Positions 28,008-37,569 of a stretch of DNA of 39,092 bases are shown in pieces; position 1 is the stretch's first letter; each line of letters opens with the position of its first letter. The DNA is from Curvivirga aplysinae (GTDB lineage: Bacteria; Pseudomonadota; Alphaproteobacteria; UBA8366; Aestuariispiraceae): positions 1-39,092 of the forward strand of contig NZ_SMMC01000197.1 of the NCBI RefSeq assembly GCF_009711445.1. The letters are read 5' to 3'. A model generated the notes under the pieces. It saw nothing but the letters and a program-made list of their open reading frames with translations. It was not told the origin of the DNA and did not search any database. A program made the position numbers and the translations under genes.

Positions 28008-28808
28008 ATGAGCAAAGCTTCAAAACATATTCGAGAATTACTACCTGACTTTTCACCAGAAGTTGCGATCATCCTTGGCTCCGGCCTTGGGGGTTTTGCG
28101 GAACTAGTGGAAAATGCGACCAAAATCTCCTACCGAGACCTAAAGGGTTTCCCCCAAGCAGGTGTCGCAGGTCATGCCGGCCAGCTTATTTGTGGAACCA
28201 TTGGAAAAACCAAGATCATTGTTGCACAGGGTCGCGCACATTTTTATGAGCATGGCGATGCCACTGTTATGGATCCCGTCATAAAATGTTTTAAGCAACT
28301 AGGTTGTCATACTTTAATTGTTACAAATGCGGCGGGTGGATTGAATACTGACTATAATCCAGGCAGCGTAATGATCATTAACGATCATATCAATTTCTCG
28401 GCTACATCACCACTGATTGGGAAAGAAGGCAATGAGAGATTTGTGGGAATGGCTGACGCTTATGACCCGACAATTCGTGAACGCCTAATGACAATTGCAG
28501 AATACGAAAACTTGGATGCCTATGAAGGTGTGTATATGTGGTTCACTGGTCCGCATTTTGAAACTCCGGCAGAAATACGCATGGCAAAAATGCTTGGAGC
28601 TGAAGCAGTCGGTATGTCGACTGTTCCAGAAGTCATTCTCGCACGTTTTTATGGTATGAAAGTGGCTGGTCTATCAAACATTACCAATCTAGGTGCAGGT
28701 CTTTCAGATGAAAGCCTAAGTCATGAACACACAATGGCAATGGCTGGAAAAGGAGCAAAGAAAATTGCTACAATTCTGAAAGCTTACCTAACTGAGGGAG
28801 CATTATAA
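28008..28808 (+). CDS. punA: Purine-nucleoside phosphorylase (trimeric type)
   Basis: Phosphorolyses guanosine, inosine and their deoxy forms to the base plus (deoxy)ribose 1-phosphate. Family features are the phosphate loop AIILGSGLGGF (20-30), VAGHAGQL, the RAHFYEHGD block, TNAAGGLN, the WFTGPHFETPAEIRM block with the base-binding Glu, and VGMSTVPEVILARF. The 266-residue length fits the trimeric PNP class, not the hexameric DeoD class. The deoC gene starts directly after the stop codon. Confidence 0.95.
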   Translation: MSKASKHIRELLPDFSPEVAIILGSGLGGFAELVENATKISYRDLKGFPQAGVAGHAGQLICGTIGKTKIIVAQGRAHFYEHGDATVMDPVIKCFKQLGCHTLIVTNAAGGLNTDYNPGSVMIINDHINFSATSPLIGKEGNERFVGMADAYDPTIRERLMTIAEYENLDAYEGVYMWFTGPHFETPAEIRMAKMLGAEAVGMSTVPEVILARFYGMKVAGLSNITNLGAGLSDESLSHEHTMAMAGKGAKKIATILKAYLTEGAL

Positions 28809-29567
28809 ATGAACCTGACAGAAGCTGCAAAAAAATCAATTGCTTGTCTTGATTTAACCTCCCTCAATGATGATGATACAGAAGACGACGTCAAAGCACT
28901 TTGCGCGAAAGCACAAACAATGCATGGTAACACAGCCGCTGTGTGCGTCTGGCCACGTTTTGCAGCCTTGGCGGTGGGTCTATTAAAAGATACCGATATT
29001 AAAGTCGCGGCTGTTGCTAACTTCCCAGATGGTGGGTCCGATGTGGATCAAGCAGTCAGTACAACCAAACAAATTCTTGAATCTGGTGCACATGAAGTAG
29101 ACGTTGTATTCCCATACCGTGCCTATTTACGTGGTGACAGTGACATTGCGACACAATTGGTTTCAGCAACCAAAGCAGCTTGTGGTGATCAAGTGAAGCT
29201 AAAAGTCATTATTGAGTCGGGTGAACTAAAAACAGAAGAGGCTATTCGCGGTGCTTCTGAAATTTCGCTAAATGCAGGCGCAGACTTTATCAAAACTTCT
29301 ACTGGTAAGTCCCCGGTATCAGCAACACCTGAAGCAGCAAAAACTATGCTTGAAGCTATCAAAGCGCATGGTTCTGGCGCCTTCAAAGCATCCGGTGGCA
29401 TTCGTGATACGGACGCAGCCGCTCAATATATTCAAATCGCTGCTGATGTGATGGGCGAAGATTGGATCAATGCGGATCATTTCCGCTTTGGCGCCAGTGG
29501 CGTTCTAACCAACTTACTTGCTGTTCTAGACGGCACATCAGAAACAGAAAATAACGCAGCCTATTAA
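28809..29567 (+). CDS. deoC: Deoxyribose-phosphate aldolase
   Basis: Splits 2-deoxyribose 5-phosphate into acetaldehyde and glyceraldehyde 3-phosphate, the end of deoxynucleoside catabolism. The Schiff-base lysine is Lys162 in DFIKTSTGK, with Asp98 in EVDVVFPYRA and Lys193 in FKASGGIR completing the active site. The 252-residue length is like E. coli DeoC. A GAGGGAG ribosome binding site lies within the end of punA; ATG follows the punA stop with no gap. Confidence 0.96.
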   Translation: MNLTEAAKKSIACLDLTSLNDDDTEDDVKALCAKAQTMHGNTAAVCVWPRFAALAVGLLKDTDIKVAAVANFPDGGSDVDQAVSTTKQILESGAHEVDVVFPYRAYLRGDSDIATQLVSATKAACGDQVKLKVIIESGELKTEEAIRGASEISLNAGADFIKTSTGKSPVSATPEAAKTMLEAIKAHGSGAFKASGGIRDTDAAAQYIQIAADVMGEDWINADHFRFGASGVLTNLLAVLDGTSETENNAAY

Positions 29568-29627
29568 TAATTTCCCATTCTTGAGATAAGGCGCGATTGA
29601 AATTTAGATAAATAGGAGAAGTATCAA

Positions 29628-30950
29628 ATGCTTCCACAGGAAATTATTCGCAAAAAACGCGACGGAAACAAACTATCTGCAGAAGAAATCCAGTTCGTTG
29701 TTGATGGTATTACAAGAAACACTTTATCTGAAGCACAGGTAGGTGCGTTTGCCATGGCTGTTTTCTTTCAAGGCATGGATATGGATGAACGCGTTGCCCT
29801 CACCCGTGGTATGATGAATTCTGGTGATGTTTTAAGCTGGGATAATTTAGGCCTTGATGGCCCTGTTGTTGATAAACATTCTTCTGGTGGTGTTGGCGAT
29901 AAAATTAGCTTGATGCTTGCACCTATTGTCGCAGCTTGTGGCGCCTATGTTCCAATGATTGCTGGTCGTGGGCTTGGTCATACAGGTGGAACCGTTGATA
30001 AGCTAGAAGCTATTCCGGGATACAACACCGCGCCATCTGACGAACAATTCCGTGCTATCGTTAAGAAATTAGGTTTTGCTATTATTGGTCAAACAGGTGA
30101 ATTGGCGCCTGCGGATAAACGCCTTTATGGTATCCGCGATGTGACAGCGACAGTTGAATCTGTACCATTGATCACAGCCTCTATTCTCTCCAAAAAATTG
30201 GCTGCAGGCCTTGATGCTTTGGTCATGGATATCAAATGCGGTAACGGTGCCTTCTGTGATACCTTTGAAATGGCTAAGGAGTTATCTGAAAGTATTGTTG
30301 CTGTTGCCAATGGCGCTGATACGGCAACCAATGCGTTGATCACTGATATGAACCAAGTGCTGGGCAATACGGCTGGTAATTCCGTTGAAACCATCGAAGT
30401 CATTGATTATTTGACCATCAAAGAAGCACGTGAACCACGTCAACATGAAATCACTATGGCTCTTGCGGCCGAGATGGTTTTGCTAGGTAAGCTTGCAGAT
30501 ACCATAGAAGAAGCCCGTGAAAAAGCTGAGGATGCATTGGAAAGCGGACGCGCCGCAGAAAAGTTTGCGCAAATGGTTGTTGAACTTGGTGGTCCTGCTG
30601 ATTTGATTGAGAAAAAAGAAAGCCATATGCCATTGGCCGAAGTGACACGTGATGTCTATTTAAATGATGCGGGCGTGATAACCGAACTGAACACACGTGA
30701 AATTGGTCTTTCTGTGGTAACATTGGGGGGTGGTCGTAAATCACCGACCGATGATATTGATCATGCTGTTGGTTTAAGCTGTATTCGTGGTCTTGGTGAT
30801 GATGTAGATAGCAATACGCCATTCTGTCGCATTCATGCACGTAATGAAGACCAAGCTGATGCAGCAGAAGTAGCAATTAAGTCTGCTGTAACAGTTGGTG
30901 AAACATCACCTGTTATTAATAATATCGTGATGGAACGTATCACAAGCTAG
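29628..30950 (+). CDS. deoA: Thymidine phosphorylase
   Basis: Converts thymidine or deoxyuridine plus phosphate to the base and 2-deoxyribose 1-phosphate. The phosphate-binding motif [10 protein letters not shown] (83-92) and [21 protein letters not shown] are exact family signatures, and [11 protein letters not shown] is also present. At 440 residues it has the full thymidine phosphorylase length. ATAGGAGAAG is a good ribosome binding site before ATG 29628. It is separated from deoC by 60 bases with no terminator. Confidence 0.96.
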   Translation: MLPQEIIRKKRDGNKLSAEEIQFVVDGITRNTLSEAQVGAFAMAVFFQGMDMDERVALTRGMMNSGDVLSWDNLGLDGPVVDKHSSGGVGDKISLMLAPIVAACGAYVPMIAGRGLGHTGGTVDKLEAIPGYNTAPSDEQFRAIVKKLGFAIIGQTGELAPADKRLYGIRDVTATVESVPLITASILSKKLAAGLDALVMDIKCGNGAFCDTFEMAKELSESIVAVANGADTATNALITDMNQVLGNTAGNSVETIEVIDYLTIKEAREPRQHEITMALAAEMVLLGKLADTIEEAREKAEDALESGRAAEKFAQMVVELGGPADLIEKKESHMPLAEVTRDVYLNDAGVITELNTREIGLSVVTLGGGRKSPTDDIDHAVGLSCIRGLGDDVDSNTPFCRIHARNEDQADAAEVAIKSAVTVGETSPVINNIVMERITS

Positions 30951-31001
30951 GGCCATATTATTTGGTGTAAGCTTCAGGATTTAAGAAAAGAAAGAAAAAC
31001 C

Positions 31002-32219
31002 GTGGCACGTACATTTATATTGATCATGGATTCATTCGGGATTGGTTCCGCCGAAGATGCGGACAGTTTTGGCGATACGGGTGCGGATACATTAGGCCAT
31101 ATCGCCGAAGCCTGTGAACAAGGCAAAGCGGATGAACAAGGTCGTTCCGGCGCACTTGATATACCTAATCTCTTATCACTTGGTTTAGGCAAAGCATGGT
31201 CCGAGGGAACAGGAAAATCATTAAATTCCCTCACCACCGAAACCACGATCAAAGGAGCCTATGGCTTTGCGCAAGAAGTTTCTAAAGGCAAAGATACACC
31301 ATCTGGGCATTGGGAGATTGCGGGCCTGCCAGTTGATTTTGATTGGGGCTTCTTCCCAACAACTATCCCAAGTTTCCCAAAATCTCTGACTGATCGTCTG
31401 ATTGAGCGGGCAGGTATAAAAGGCATTCTTGGTGATAAACATGCATCTGGTACGGTAATTATCGAAGAACTAGGTGAAGAACATGTCAAAACCGGCATGC
31501 CTATCTGCTATACATCCGCTGATAGTGTATTTCAAATTGCGGCGCATGAAGAACATTTTGGCCTAGATAAGCTTTATGAATTATGTGAAATCGCCAAAGA
31601 ATTATGTGACGAATATAATGTAGGCCGTGTAATTGCACGCCCCTTTATCGGGGAAGATGCAAAAAGCTTTAAGCGTACAGGCAATCGTCGCGATTACACG
31701 ACGGAACCACATGAAGACACCTTGTTAGATAAGCTCGTTAAAGCAAATAAGACTGTCGTATCTGTCGGCAAAATTTCCGATATCTTTGCCCATCGTGGTA
31801 TTTCAGAAAAAGTAAAAGCCACAGGTAATATGGCTCTTTTCGATGAAACTTTGCGCCTCGCTGACGAAAAAGGTGAAGGCAGTTTGATTTTCACTAATTT
31901 CGTGGATTTTGATGCAGAATATGGTCATCGTCGTAATATAGCTGGTTATGCCAAAGCACTGGAAGATTTCGACAAACGCCTTCCAGAACTTTTCGAAAAA
32001 CTTGAAGATGATGATCTGGTATTGATTTCTGCAGATCACGGATGTGACCCAACTTGGGAAGGCACCGATCACACACGTGAATATGTACCTGTGATTTTCT
32101 ATAAAAAAGGCATAGAAGAAAATAATCTGGGGCGTCGCGCGACCTTTGCCGATATGGGTCAAACCATTGCCAAACATTTTGGTATCGATCCCCTCACCCA
32201 CGGGACTGCCTGTTTCTAG
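31002..32219 (+). CDS. deoB: Phosphopentomutase
   Basis: Interconverts (deoxy)ribose 1-phosphate and 5-phosphate, linking the phosphorylases to DeoC. A member of the alkaline phosphatase superfamily. Metal-binding Asp10 is in MDSFGIG, the phospho-acceptor threonine is Thr99 in KDTPSGHWE, and later metal ligands lie in [11 protein letters not shown] and TDHTREYVP. The 405-residue length matches DeoB. The start is GTG 31002 ([15 protein letters not shown]), with only a purine-rich stretch as ribosome binding site. Confidence 0.96.
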   Translation: MARTFILIMDSFGIGSAEDADSFGDTGADTLGHIAEACEQGKADEQGRSGALDIPNLLSLGLGKAWSEGTGKSLNSLTTETTIKGAYGFAQEVSKGKDTPSGHWEIAGLPVDFDWGFFPTTIPSFPKSLTDRLIERAGIKGILGDKHASGTVIIEELGEEHVKTGMPICYTSADSVFQIAAHEEHFGLDKLYELCEIAKELCDEYNVGRVIARPFIGEDAKSFKRTGNRRDYTTEPHEDTLLDKLVKANKTVVSVGKISDIFAHRGISEKVKATGNMALFDETLRLADEKGEGSLIFTNFVDFDAEYGHRRNIAGYAKALEDFDKRLPELFEKLEDDDLVLISADHGCDPTWEGTDHTREYVPVIFYKKGIEENNLGRRATFADMGQTIAKHFGIDPLTHGTACF

Positions 32220-32230
32220 GATAAAATAAT

Positions 32231-33118
32231 ATGACCAAAGAAGCTTTACGTTTTCAATCGACTGAAGATGGACATTTAACTGACGAAATGAAGGTAGCCT
32301 ATGAACGGGATGGCTATATCATTTTAGAAAACTTTGTTGATCCAGCTATCTGTGATTCCGTTCGAGATCATGCTGATAAATTGGTTGAAGAATTTGATCC
32401 ATCTGGTGTCTCTACTATCTTTTCTACCAATGAACGCTCCCATGCAAAAGATGATTATTTTAAATCATCCGGCGATAAAGTGCGTTTCTTTTTTGAAGCA
32501 GAAGCTTTTGATGAAAATGGTGAGTTAAAACAGGAAAAGTCTAAATCAATCAACAAGATGGGCCATGCCATGCATGACCTTGATCCAGTTTTCAAAGAAT
32601 TTGCCTATACTGATAAACTGAAAAAACTTGCAGGAAGTTTGGATTGGAAACAACCACAACTTTTACAAAGTATGTATATCTTCAAGCAACCAAAAATTGG
32701 CGGTGAAGTTAACATGCATCAAGATAGCACCTTCCTTTATACAGATCCCGAATCCGTCGTAGGCTTTTGGTTTGCTCTGGAAGATGCCACTCTTGAAAAT
32801 GGATGCCTCTGGGGCATCCCAAATCGTCATAAAGAACCATTGAAAGATAAGTTTGAATATGATGCGGACGGTAATTTGATTTTAAACACAGTCAATCCAT
32901 GTGAATGGAAAATGGAAGATGCTGTTCCTTTAGAAGTAAAAAAGGGAACTGTGATCCTACTTCATGGGCATTTGCCGCATTATTCCGCGCCAAATCGTTC
33001 AACAAAATCCCGTCATGCTTTCACTTTGCATGCCATTGATGCGACTTGCGACTATCCAGATCACAACTGGTTGAAACGGGGTAAAAATCTACCACTAGTC
33101 AACTGGTTGGACGCGTAA
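32231..33118 (+). CDS. PhyH family dioxygenase, PHYHD1-like, in nucleoside operon
   Basis: A 295-residue Fe(II)/2-oxoglutarate oxygenase. Iron ligands can be placed at His163 and Asp165 (NMHQDSTFLYT) and His250 (HGHLPHYS), with the 2-oxoglutarate arginine at Arg261 (SRHAFTLH). The block WFALEDATLENGCLWGIPNRH resembles the PHYHD1 subgroup more than phytanoyl-CoA hydroxylase itself. The enzyme should be active, but its substrate is unknown. It lies 11 bases after deoB and two bases before the deaminase gene, with no sign of its own promoter, so it is expressed with nucleoside catabolism. A nucleoside, a base or a modified form is the natural guess. Confidence 0.88.
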   Translation: MTKEALRFQSTEDGHLTDEMKVAYERDGYIILENFVDPAICDSVRDHADKLVEEFDPSGVSTIFSTNERSHAKDDYFKSSGDKVRFFFEAEAFDENGELKQEKSKSINKMGHAMHDLDPVFKEFAYTDKLKKLAGSLDWKQPQLLQSMYIFKQPKIGGEVNMHQDSTFLYTDPESVVGFWFALEDATLENGCLWGIPNRHKEPLKDKFEYDADGNLILNTVNPCEWKMEDAVPLEVKKGTVILLHGHLPHYSAPNRSTKSRHAFTLHAIDATCDYPDHNWLKRGKNLPLVNWLDA

Positions 33119-33120
33119 AT

Positions 33121-34101
33121 ATGCAAACCCAAAATATTCCAAAAGTCGAACTACACGTTCATATTGAAGGAACTATTACGCCGTCTCTTGCAAAAAAACT
33201 TGCGACTAGAAATGGTGTAAAACTTGATCCATCGGTTTTACAATATGAGGATCATTACACCTTCACAGATTTTTTAGATTTTCTAAATCAATATGACATG
33301 GTTGCGGATTGCATTCGCACACCCCAAGATTACGAAGATCTCGTCTATGATTATCTAGAACGTTGCGCTGCAGAAAATGTGATCTATGTAGAATTTTTTG
33401 GATCAAAAGATCATGGGGAAGCTTGCGGTATCAGTTATCCTGATATGGTAGCTGGTATGGCAAAAGGTATTGAACGCGCGGAAGCTGACTTTGGCATTAT
33501 CTGTCGTTGTATTATGACTTGTGTCCGCCATTATGGACATGAACGTGCCCTACCTGCAGCCCAAGCGATGATCGATCATCCACATCCGATCGTTGTTGGT
33601 TTGGGCATGGCCGGTGATGAAAATGCACATCACCCAAAGGATTTCGCGGCGGCTTTTAATCTTGTTCATAAAGCTGGATATCCAACCACAGCCCATGCGG
33701 GCGAAGCTGCAGGTCCACAAAGTGTGAAAGACTGTCTAAAATATCTACCTATCAAGCGTATCGGGCATGGTGTTCGTAGTATTGAAGACCCTGCTCTTGT
33801 TAAAGAAATAGTTCAAAAAGGTATTGCTCTGGAACTTTGTCCCGGAAGTAATTTATCCCTTGGTTTCTATGATCAACCGGAAGATCATCCGATCCTCAAA
33901 TTAAAAGAGGCAGGATGTCGGATGAGTTTAAACTCTGACGATCCACCCTATTTTATGACAACGATAGGAATGGAATATGAAAATGGCATGCAACTTTGGG
34001 GTTTGACAGAAGACGAACTTCGCGGCATTACCAAAATGGCAATTGAAGATGCCTTCTGTGATGATGAAACCAAAGCCAAGCTTCTGGCAAAATTAGGTTA
34101 A
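33121..34101 (+). CDS. add: Adenosine/adenine deaminase family protein
   Basis: A 326-residue amidohydrolase of the adenosine deaminase family. Zinc ligands His12 and His14 (ELHVHIEG), His192 with catalytic Glu195 (HAGE), His216 (IGHGVRS) and Asp273 (NSDDP) are all present. It should deaminate adenosine or deoxyadenosine to inosine forms, feeding the phosphorylase PunA. The NSDDPPYF motif is close to the NSDDPAYF of the adenine-deaminase (Aah1-like) branch, so adenine or another 6-aminopurine is possible and the symbol is tentative. It starts two bases after the dioxygenase stop. Confidence 0.85.
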   Translation: MQTQNIPKVELHVHIEGTITPSLAKKLATRNGVKLDPSVLQYEDHYTFTDFLDFLNQYDMVADCIRTPQDYEDLVYDYLERCAAENVIYVEFFGSKDHGEACGISYPDMVAGMAKGIERAEADFGIICRCIMTCVRHYGHERALPAAQAMIDHPHPIVVGLGMAGDENAHHPKDFAAAFNLVHKAGYPTTAHAGEAAGPQSVKDCLKYLPIKRIGHGVRSIEDPALVKEIVQKGIALELCPGSNLSLGFYDQPEDHPILKLKEAGCRMSLNSDDPPYFMTTIGMEYENGMQLWGLTEDELRGITKMAIEDAFCDDETKAKLLAKLG

Positions 34102-34107
34102 TAAAAT

Positions 34108-34818
34108 ATGATTGAAGTTGTTGCTTTTGATGCGGATGATACCCTTTGGCATACCGAAGATATTTTTGTTAGCACTCAAAACAAACTGGAAGAAATTCTT
34201 ACAAACTATTGTGAGACCGCCCATTTGCATGAACGCATGGCAGCAACCGAAAAAGAAAATGTCAAACTTTTCGGCTATGGGATTAAAGGTTTTACCTTGT
34301 CCATGGTTGAAACAGCTATTGAGCTATCAGAAGGTAAGATTTCAGCTGAACATATCCATGAAATTATCCAGCTTGGTAAAGCGATGCTGGAACATCCGCT
34401 TCGTATCATGCCTAATGTGGAAGATGTGTTAAAAGAACTTCATGGGAAATATAAGCTGGCGATCGTAACCAAAGGCGATCTACTTGATCAAAATAACAAG
34501 ATCGATCAATCCGGTCTTGCCCCTTATTTTGATTTTCTGGAAGTGGTGAGTGAGAAAGATACCACGACCTATGAAAATTTATTCACGAAATGGGGCGATT
34601 ATCCTGCTGAACGTGTCATGATGATTGGAAATTCATTACCATCTGATGTGTTACCCGTATTGGATATTGGTGGCTATGGTGTTCATATTCCCTACGTAAC
34701 AACAGCTGCATTTGAACGTACCGACCGCATTGCCTCCGGTCATCGTTTTGCACATAAAGATAATATTAAAGAGATTCCAGCATATCTTGAACAAATTGCC
34801 CTTAAATATCTGATCTGA
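34108..34818 (+). CDS. HAD family hydrolase
   Basis: A 236-residue haloacid-dehalogenase-type phosphatase. Nucleophile motif FDADDTLWH has Asp8 and Asp10; motif 2 is AIVTKGD, motif 3 a lysine in VVSEKD, and motif 4 GNSLPSD. A helical cap lies between motifs 1 and 2 (about 18-90). The substrate is not defined. As the last gene of the nucleoside locus, six bases after the deaminase gene, a nucleotidase or sugar-phosphate phosphatase role is plausible but inferred only from context. Confidence 0.87.
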   Translation: MIEVVAFDADDTLWHTEDIFVSTQNKLEEILTNYCETAHLHERMAATEKENVKLFGYGIKGFTLSMVETAIELSEGKISAEHIHEIIQLGKAMLEHPLRIMPNVEDVLKELHGKYKLAIVTKGDLLDQNNKIDQSGLAPYFDFLEVVSEKDTTTYENLFTKWGDYPAERVMMIGNSLPSDVLPVLDIGGYGVHIPYVTTAAFERTDRIASGHRFAHKDNIKEIPAYLEQIALKYLI

Positions 34819-34942
34819 CAATTTTATCAGGCAATTTTAAACAATCTGGAATAACTGCTCTTCCGTTCCTTTTGCATATGGAAACTTATCATCAATGGGT
34901 TTATAAATTTCCCAAATGATAATCCAAACGGGGTATTCCAAT

Positions 34943-36642
34943 ATGTATTCTTCTTCCAATGCACGCCAATCCAACGAACGTTTGGGCGGGCATATTCTTG
35001 CTGATCAATTAGCTATTCAAGGTGTAGATACAGTTTTCTGTGTTCCGGGCGAAAGTTACCTGGCACTTCTTGATGGTTTGGTAAATCATGAAGACAATAT
35101 TCGCGTAATCAACACGCGTCACGAAGGCGGTGCCTCTAACATGGCGGAAGCTTATGGCAAAGTCACAGGACGCCCCGGCATTGTATGGTGACACGTGGCC
35201 CAGGTGCAACCAATGCTTCATGCGGCCTTCATACTGCTTATCAAGATTCCACTCCCATGATCCTTTTCATTGGTCAAGTTGGTCGTGATATGAAGGACCG
35301 TGAAGCTTTTCAGGAAATTGATTATAGTCACATGTTTGGTCAAATGGCGAAATGGGTTGCCCAAATTGATAGCGCTGATCGAATTCCAGAATATATCAAC
35401 CGCGCTTTTCATGTAGCCATGTCAGGTCGCCCGGGCCCTGTTGTTCTTGCATTACCGGAAGATATGTTAACCGATTATACTGCAGCAGCCGATCTAAAGG
35501 CCCCTGCCCGCGTTGCCCAATCTGTGCCTGCTATTGAAGATTTGAATGAATTGGAAAGTCTTTTACAAAAGGCAAAAAAACCATTCATGCTTGTTGGTGG
35601 CCCGACCTGGACGCAAGACGCAGTAGACAATATCGTGGCATTTGCAGAAAAACATAACATTCCAACGGGGGCCTCTTTACGTTCCCAAGATTGCTTCGAC
35701 AATACACATCGCTGCTATGTGGGGGATGTGGCAATTGCTGTAAATCCGAAATTATCCAAACGTGTAAAAGAAAGCGATTTGCTTATTGTAGTGGGGCCAC
35801 GTTTAGGTGAAATGACCACGCAAGGATATGACCTGGTCACCATCCCGGAAACCGCACAAACATTAGTTCATGTGCAAACAGGTGCGGAAGAATTAGGACG
35901 TGTTTATCGCCCTGATCTTGGCTTTAACTGTGATATGCCCTCTTTTGCAAAAGCAATACAGTCAATTTCTGCAACAGGTGATGAATCCCGTGCTGCATGG
36001 TGTGCTTCTGCTCATCAAGATTATCTTGACCGCATTCAACCGACTGAGGTTGCGGGTGACCTCAACATGTCAAAAGTGGTACGTCATCTCAGCGAAACTT
36101 TACCTGCAGATGCTATTGTCACAGCAGGTGCCGGTAACTATGCGGTTTGGGTGCATCGTTTCTTCCAACATAAAAAATTCCGCACACAAGTTGCCCCAAC
36201 AAATGGCGCCATGGGATATTCCGTTCCCGGTGCATTAGGCGCAAAAGCGGTTGATCCAACCAAAACTGTTGTCAGCTTTAGTGGTGATGGCTGCTTTATG
36301 ATGCTGGGCCAAGAACTGGCAACAGCCATCCAATTTGATCTACCCGTCATTTTCATCGTGGTAAATAATGGTTTCCTGGGCACTATTCGTATGCATCAGG
36401 AACGCACCTATCCAGAACGTGTGATGGCAACTGATCTGCACAACCCGAATTTTGTGCAATTGGGTCAAGCGTATGGTTGTCATAGTGAATTGGTTACGAA
36501 AACCGAAGATTTTGCGGCTGCCTTTGAACGTGCAGAACAATCAGGAAAAGCGGCACTTCTTGAACTTCGCGTTGATCCAGAAGCCCTTACCCCCGTTCAA
36601 AGTTTGAGCGAAGTGCGTGAGCAAGGCAAAGCATCTGTCTAA
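34943..36642 (+). pseudogene. Acetolactate synthase-like TPP enzyme, frameshifted
   Basis: Two overlapping reading frames together encode one thiamine-diphosphate enzyme. The N-terminal part (ATG 34943, or 34916) has the catalytic-Glu motif VPGESYLALLDGL and ends at TGA 35189-35191. The rest (frame from 35185 to 36642, 485 residues) continues VTRGPGATNAS, has the central domain, and then the TPP/Mg motif GDGCFMMLGQEL...VNNGFLG. Joined, they give about 566 residues, normal for this family. The split is where related proteins read GRPGI..VTRGPG, so one base is missing. The rest of the gene shows no decay, so the frameshift is recent or a sequencing error. A 124-base gap separates it from the HAD gene. 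True substrate unknown; it need not be the biosynthetic IlvB. Confidence 0.87.
35182..35186 (+). other. Frameshift point in the TPP enzyme gene
   Basis: The frame changes at ATT GTA TGG TGA: one extra base after GT would give ATT GTN ATG GTG ACA and restore I-V-M-V-T-R-G-P-G. There is no homopolymer and no X-XXY-YYZ slippery heptamer, so programmed frameshifting is unlikely. Confidence 0.85.
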
Positions 36643-36643
36643 A

Positions 36644-37207
36644 TCAATCGTGATAATCCAGCTCTTCTTTAAGAGTTTTGATAACAGGTTTCGGGGCGTT
36701 CAGTGAAAACAGGACGCCCCCTTCTGTATAGGCACGTTCAACTGTGATCTCTGGATGTAAGGACAAAAAACGCTCTATCTTTTCTGAACGAGAAAAAGAC
36801 ATCTGAATTTCGAAATCTTCATGTTCTAAATAAGGCTCTATTTCAGCCACTGCTACAGCCGCATTTACGGCAGCTGCATACGCCCGGGCCAATCCGCCAG
36901 TTCCAAGCTTTGTACCACCAAAGTAACGTGTGATGATCGCCCCAACATTGATTAAATCAGCACCTTGTAAAACACGTAAAGATGGCATTCCAGATGTACC
37001 AGATGGTTCACCATCATCACGACCGCGTTCTATAATCTGCCCTTCATCAAGATAACGGATCGCAGTAACATGATGGTTTGCTTTAGGGTGTAAAATTCGC
37101 AACTCTTCCAAACGTCCTTCAAACTGATCGTAAGGGACAATTTCACATAAAAACCGGGATGCCTTTTCCTCTGTTTCTGCGATAGCTGGTTTTGTAATAA
37201 TATTCAT
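36644..37207 (-). CDS. yigZ: YigZ/IMPACT family protein
   Basis: A 187-residue protein of the UPF0029/IMPACT N-terminal family. The key block is ERGRDDGEPSGTSGMPSLRVLQGADLINVGAIITRYFGGTKLGTGGLARAY (about 60-110), followed by the C-terminal DUF1949-like ferredoxin-fold domain (FEIQMSFSRSEKIERFL). Eukaryotic IMPACT regulates GCN2; the bacterial role is not established. Last gene of a minus-strand operon, 17 bases after the TfoX_N gene. Its stop lies one base from the stop of the convergent TPP gene. No ribosome binding site is clear before ATG 37207. Confidence 0.9.
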   Translation of the reverse strand: MNIITKPAIAETEEKASRFLCEIVPYDQFEGRLEELRILHPKANHHVTAIRYLDEGQIIERGRDDGEPSGTSGMPSLRVLQGADLINVGAIITRYFGGTKLGTGGLARAYAAAVNAAVAVAEIEPYLEHEDFEIQMSFSRSEKIERFLSLHPEITVERAYTEGGVLFSLNAPKPVIKTLKEELDYHD

Positions 37208-37224
37208 TGGAGATGGTATTCAAT

Positions 37225-37557
37225 TTACTTGCGGGGTGCGACACGAAAGGCTTGTTCCGCATATGGCAATAATTCATCCGGATTTTCAAGTAACTCATCT
37301 GGTACACTATACCAACGCTCTACGCTAACCACTTTTCCCTTTTTGGGATAACTAAAGGGATGACTTCCAATTTCAATAAGCTTCTCACGTAAATCATCAT
37401 CTACCACGAAATAAAGCTCATTTAATAAATAAACTGCGAATTGAACACTCATATGTCGAAAGTCCCAACCACCAAAAAACCGCTTAGACTCTATAGGTCC
37501 GAGATTTTCAAAAACCTCTCTATAATATTGAACAATTTCAGGTGGTTTCGCAGCCAT
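37225..37557 (-). CDS. TfoX/Sxy N-terminal domain protein
   Basis: A 110-residue protein consisting only of the TfoX/Sxy N-terminal domain, with the marks ESKRFFGGWDFRHMSVQFAVYLLNELYFVVDD and FSYPKKGKVVSVERWYSVPDELL. Full-length TfoX/Sxy proteins promote competence gene expression with CRP, but single-domain forms are widespread and of unknown role, so no competence function should be assumed. It sits 12 bases after rluA and 17 before yigZ. Confidence 0.85.
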   Translation of the reverse strand: MAAKPPEIVQYYREVFENLGPIESKRFFGGWDFRHMSVQFAVYLLNELYFVVDDDLREKLIEIGSHPFSYPKKGKVVSVERWYSVPDELLENPDELLPYAEQAFRVAPRK

Positions 37558-37569
37558 TTTTCACCAAAC

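Noticed and set aside
35180-35191. Programmed ribosomal frameshift in the TPP gene
   Set aside because: No slippery heptamer or downstream structure was seen, and the family does not use frameshifting.
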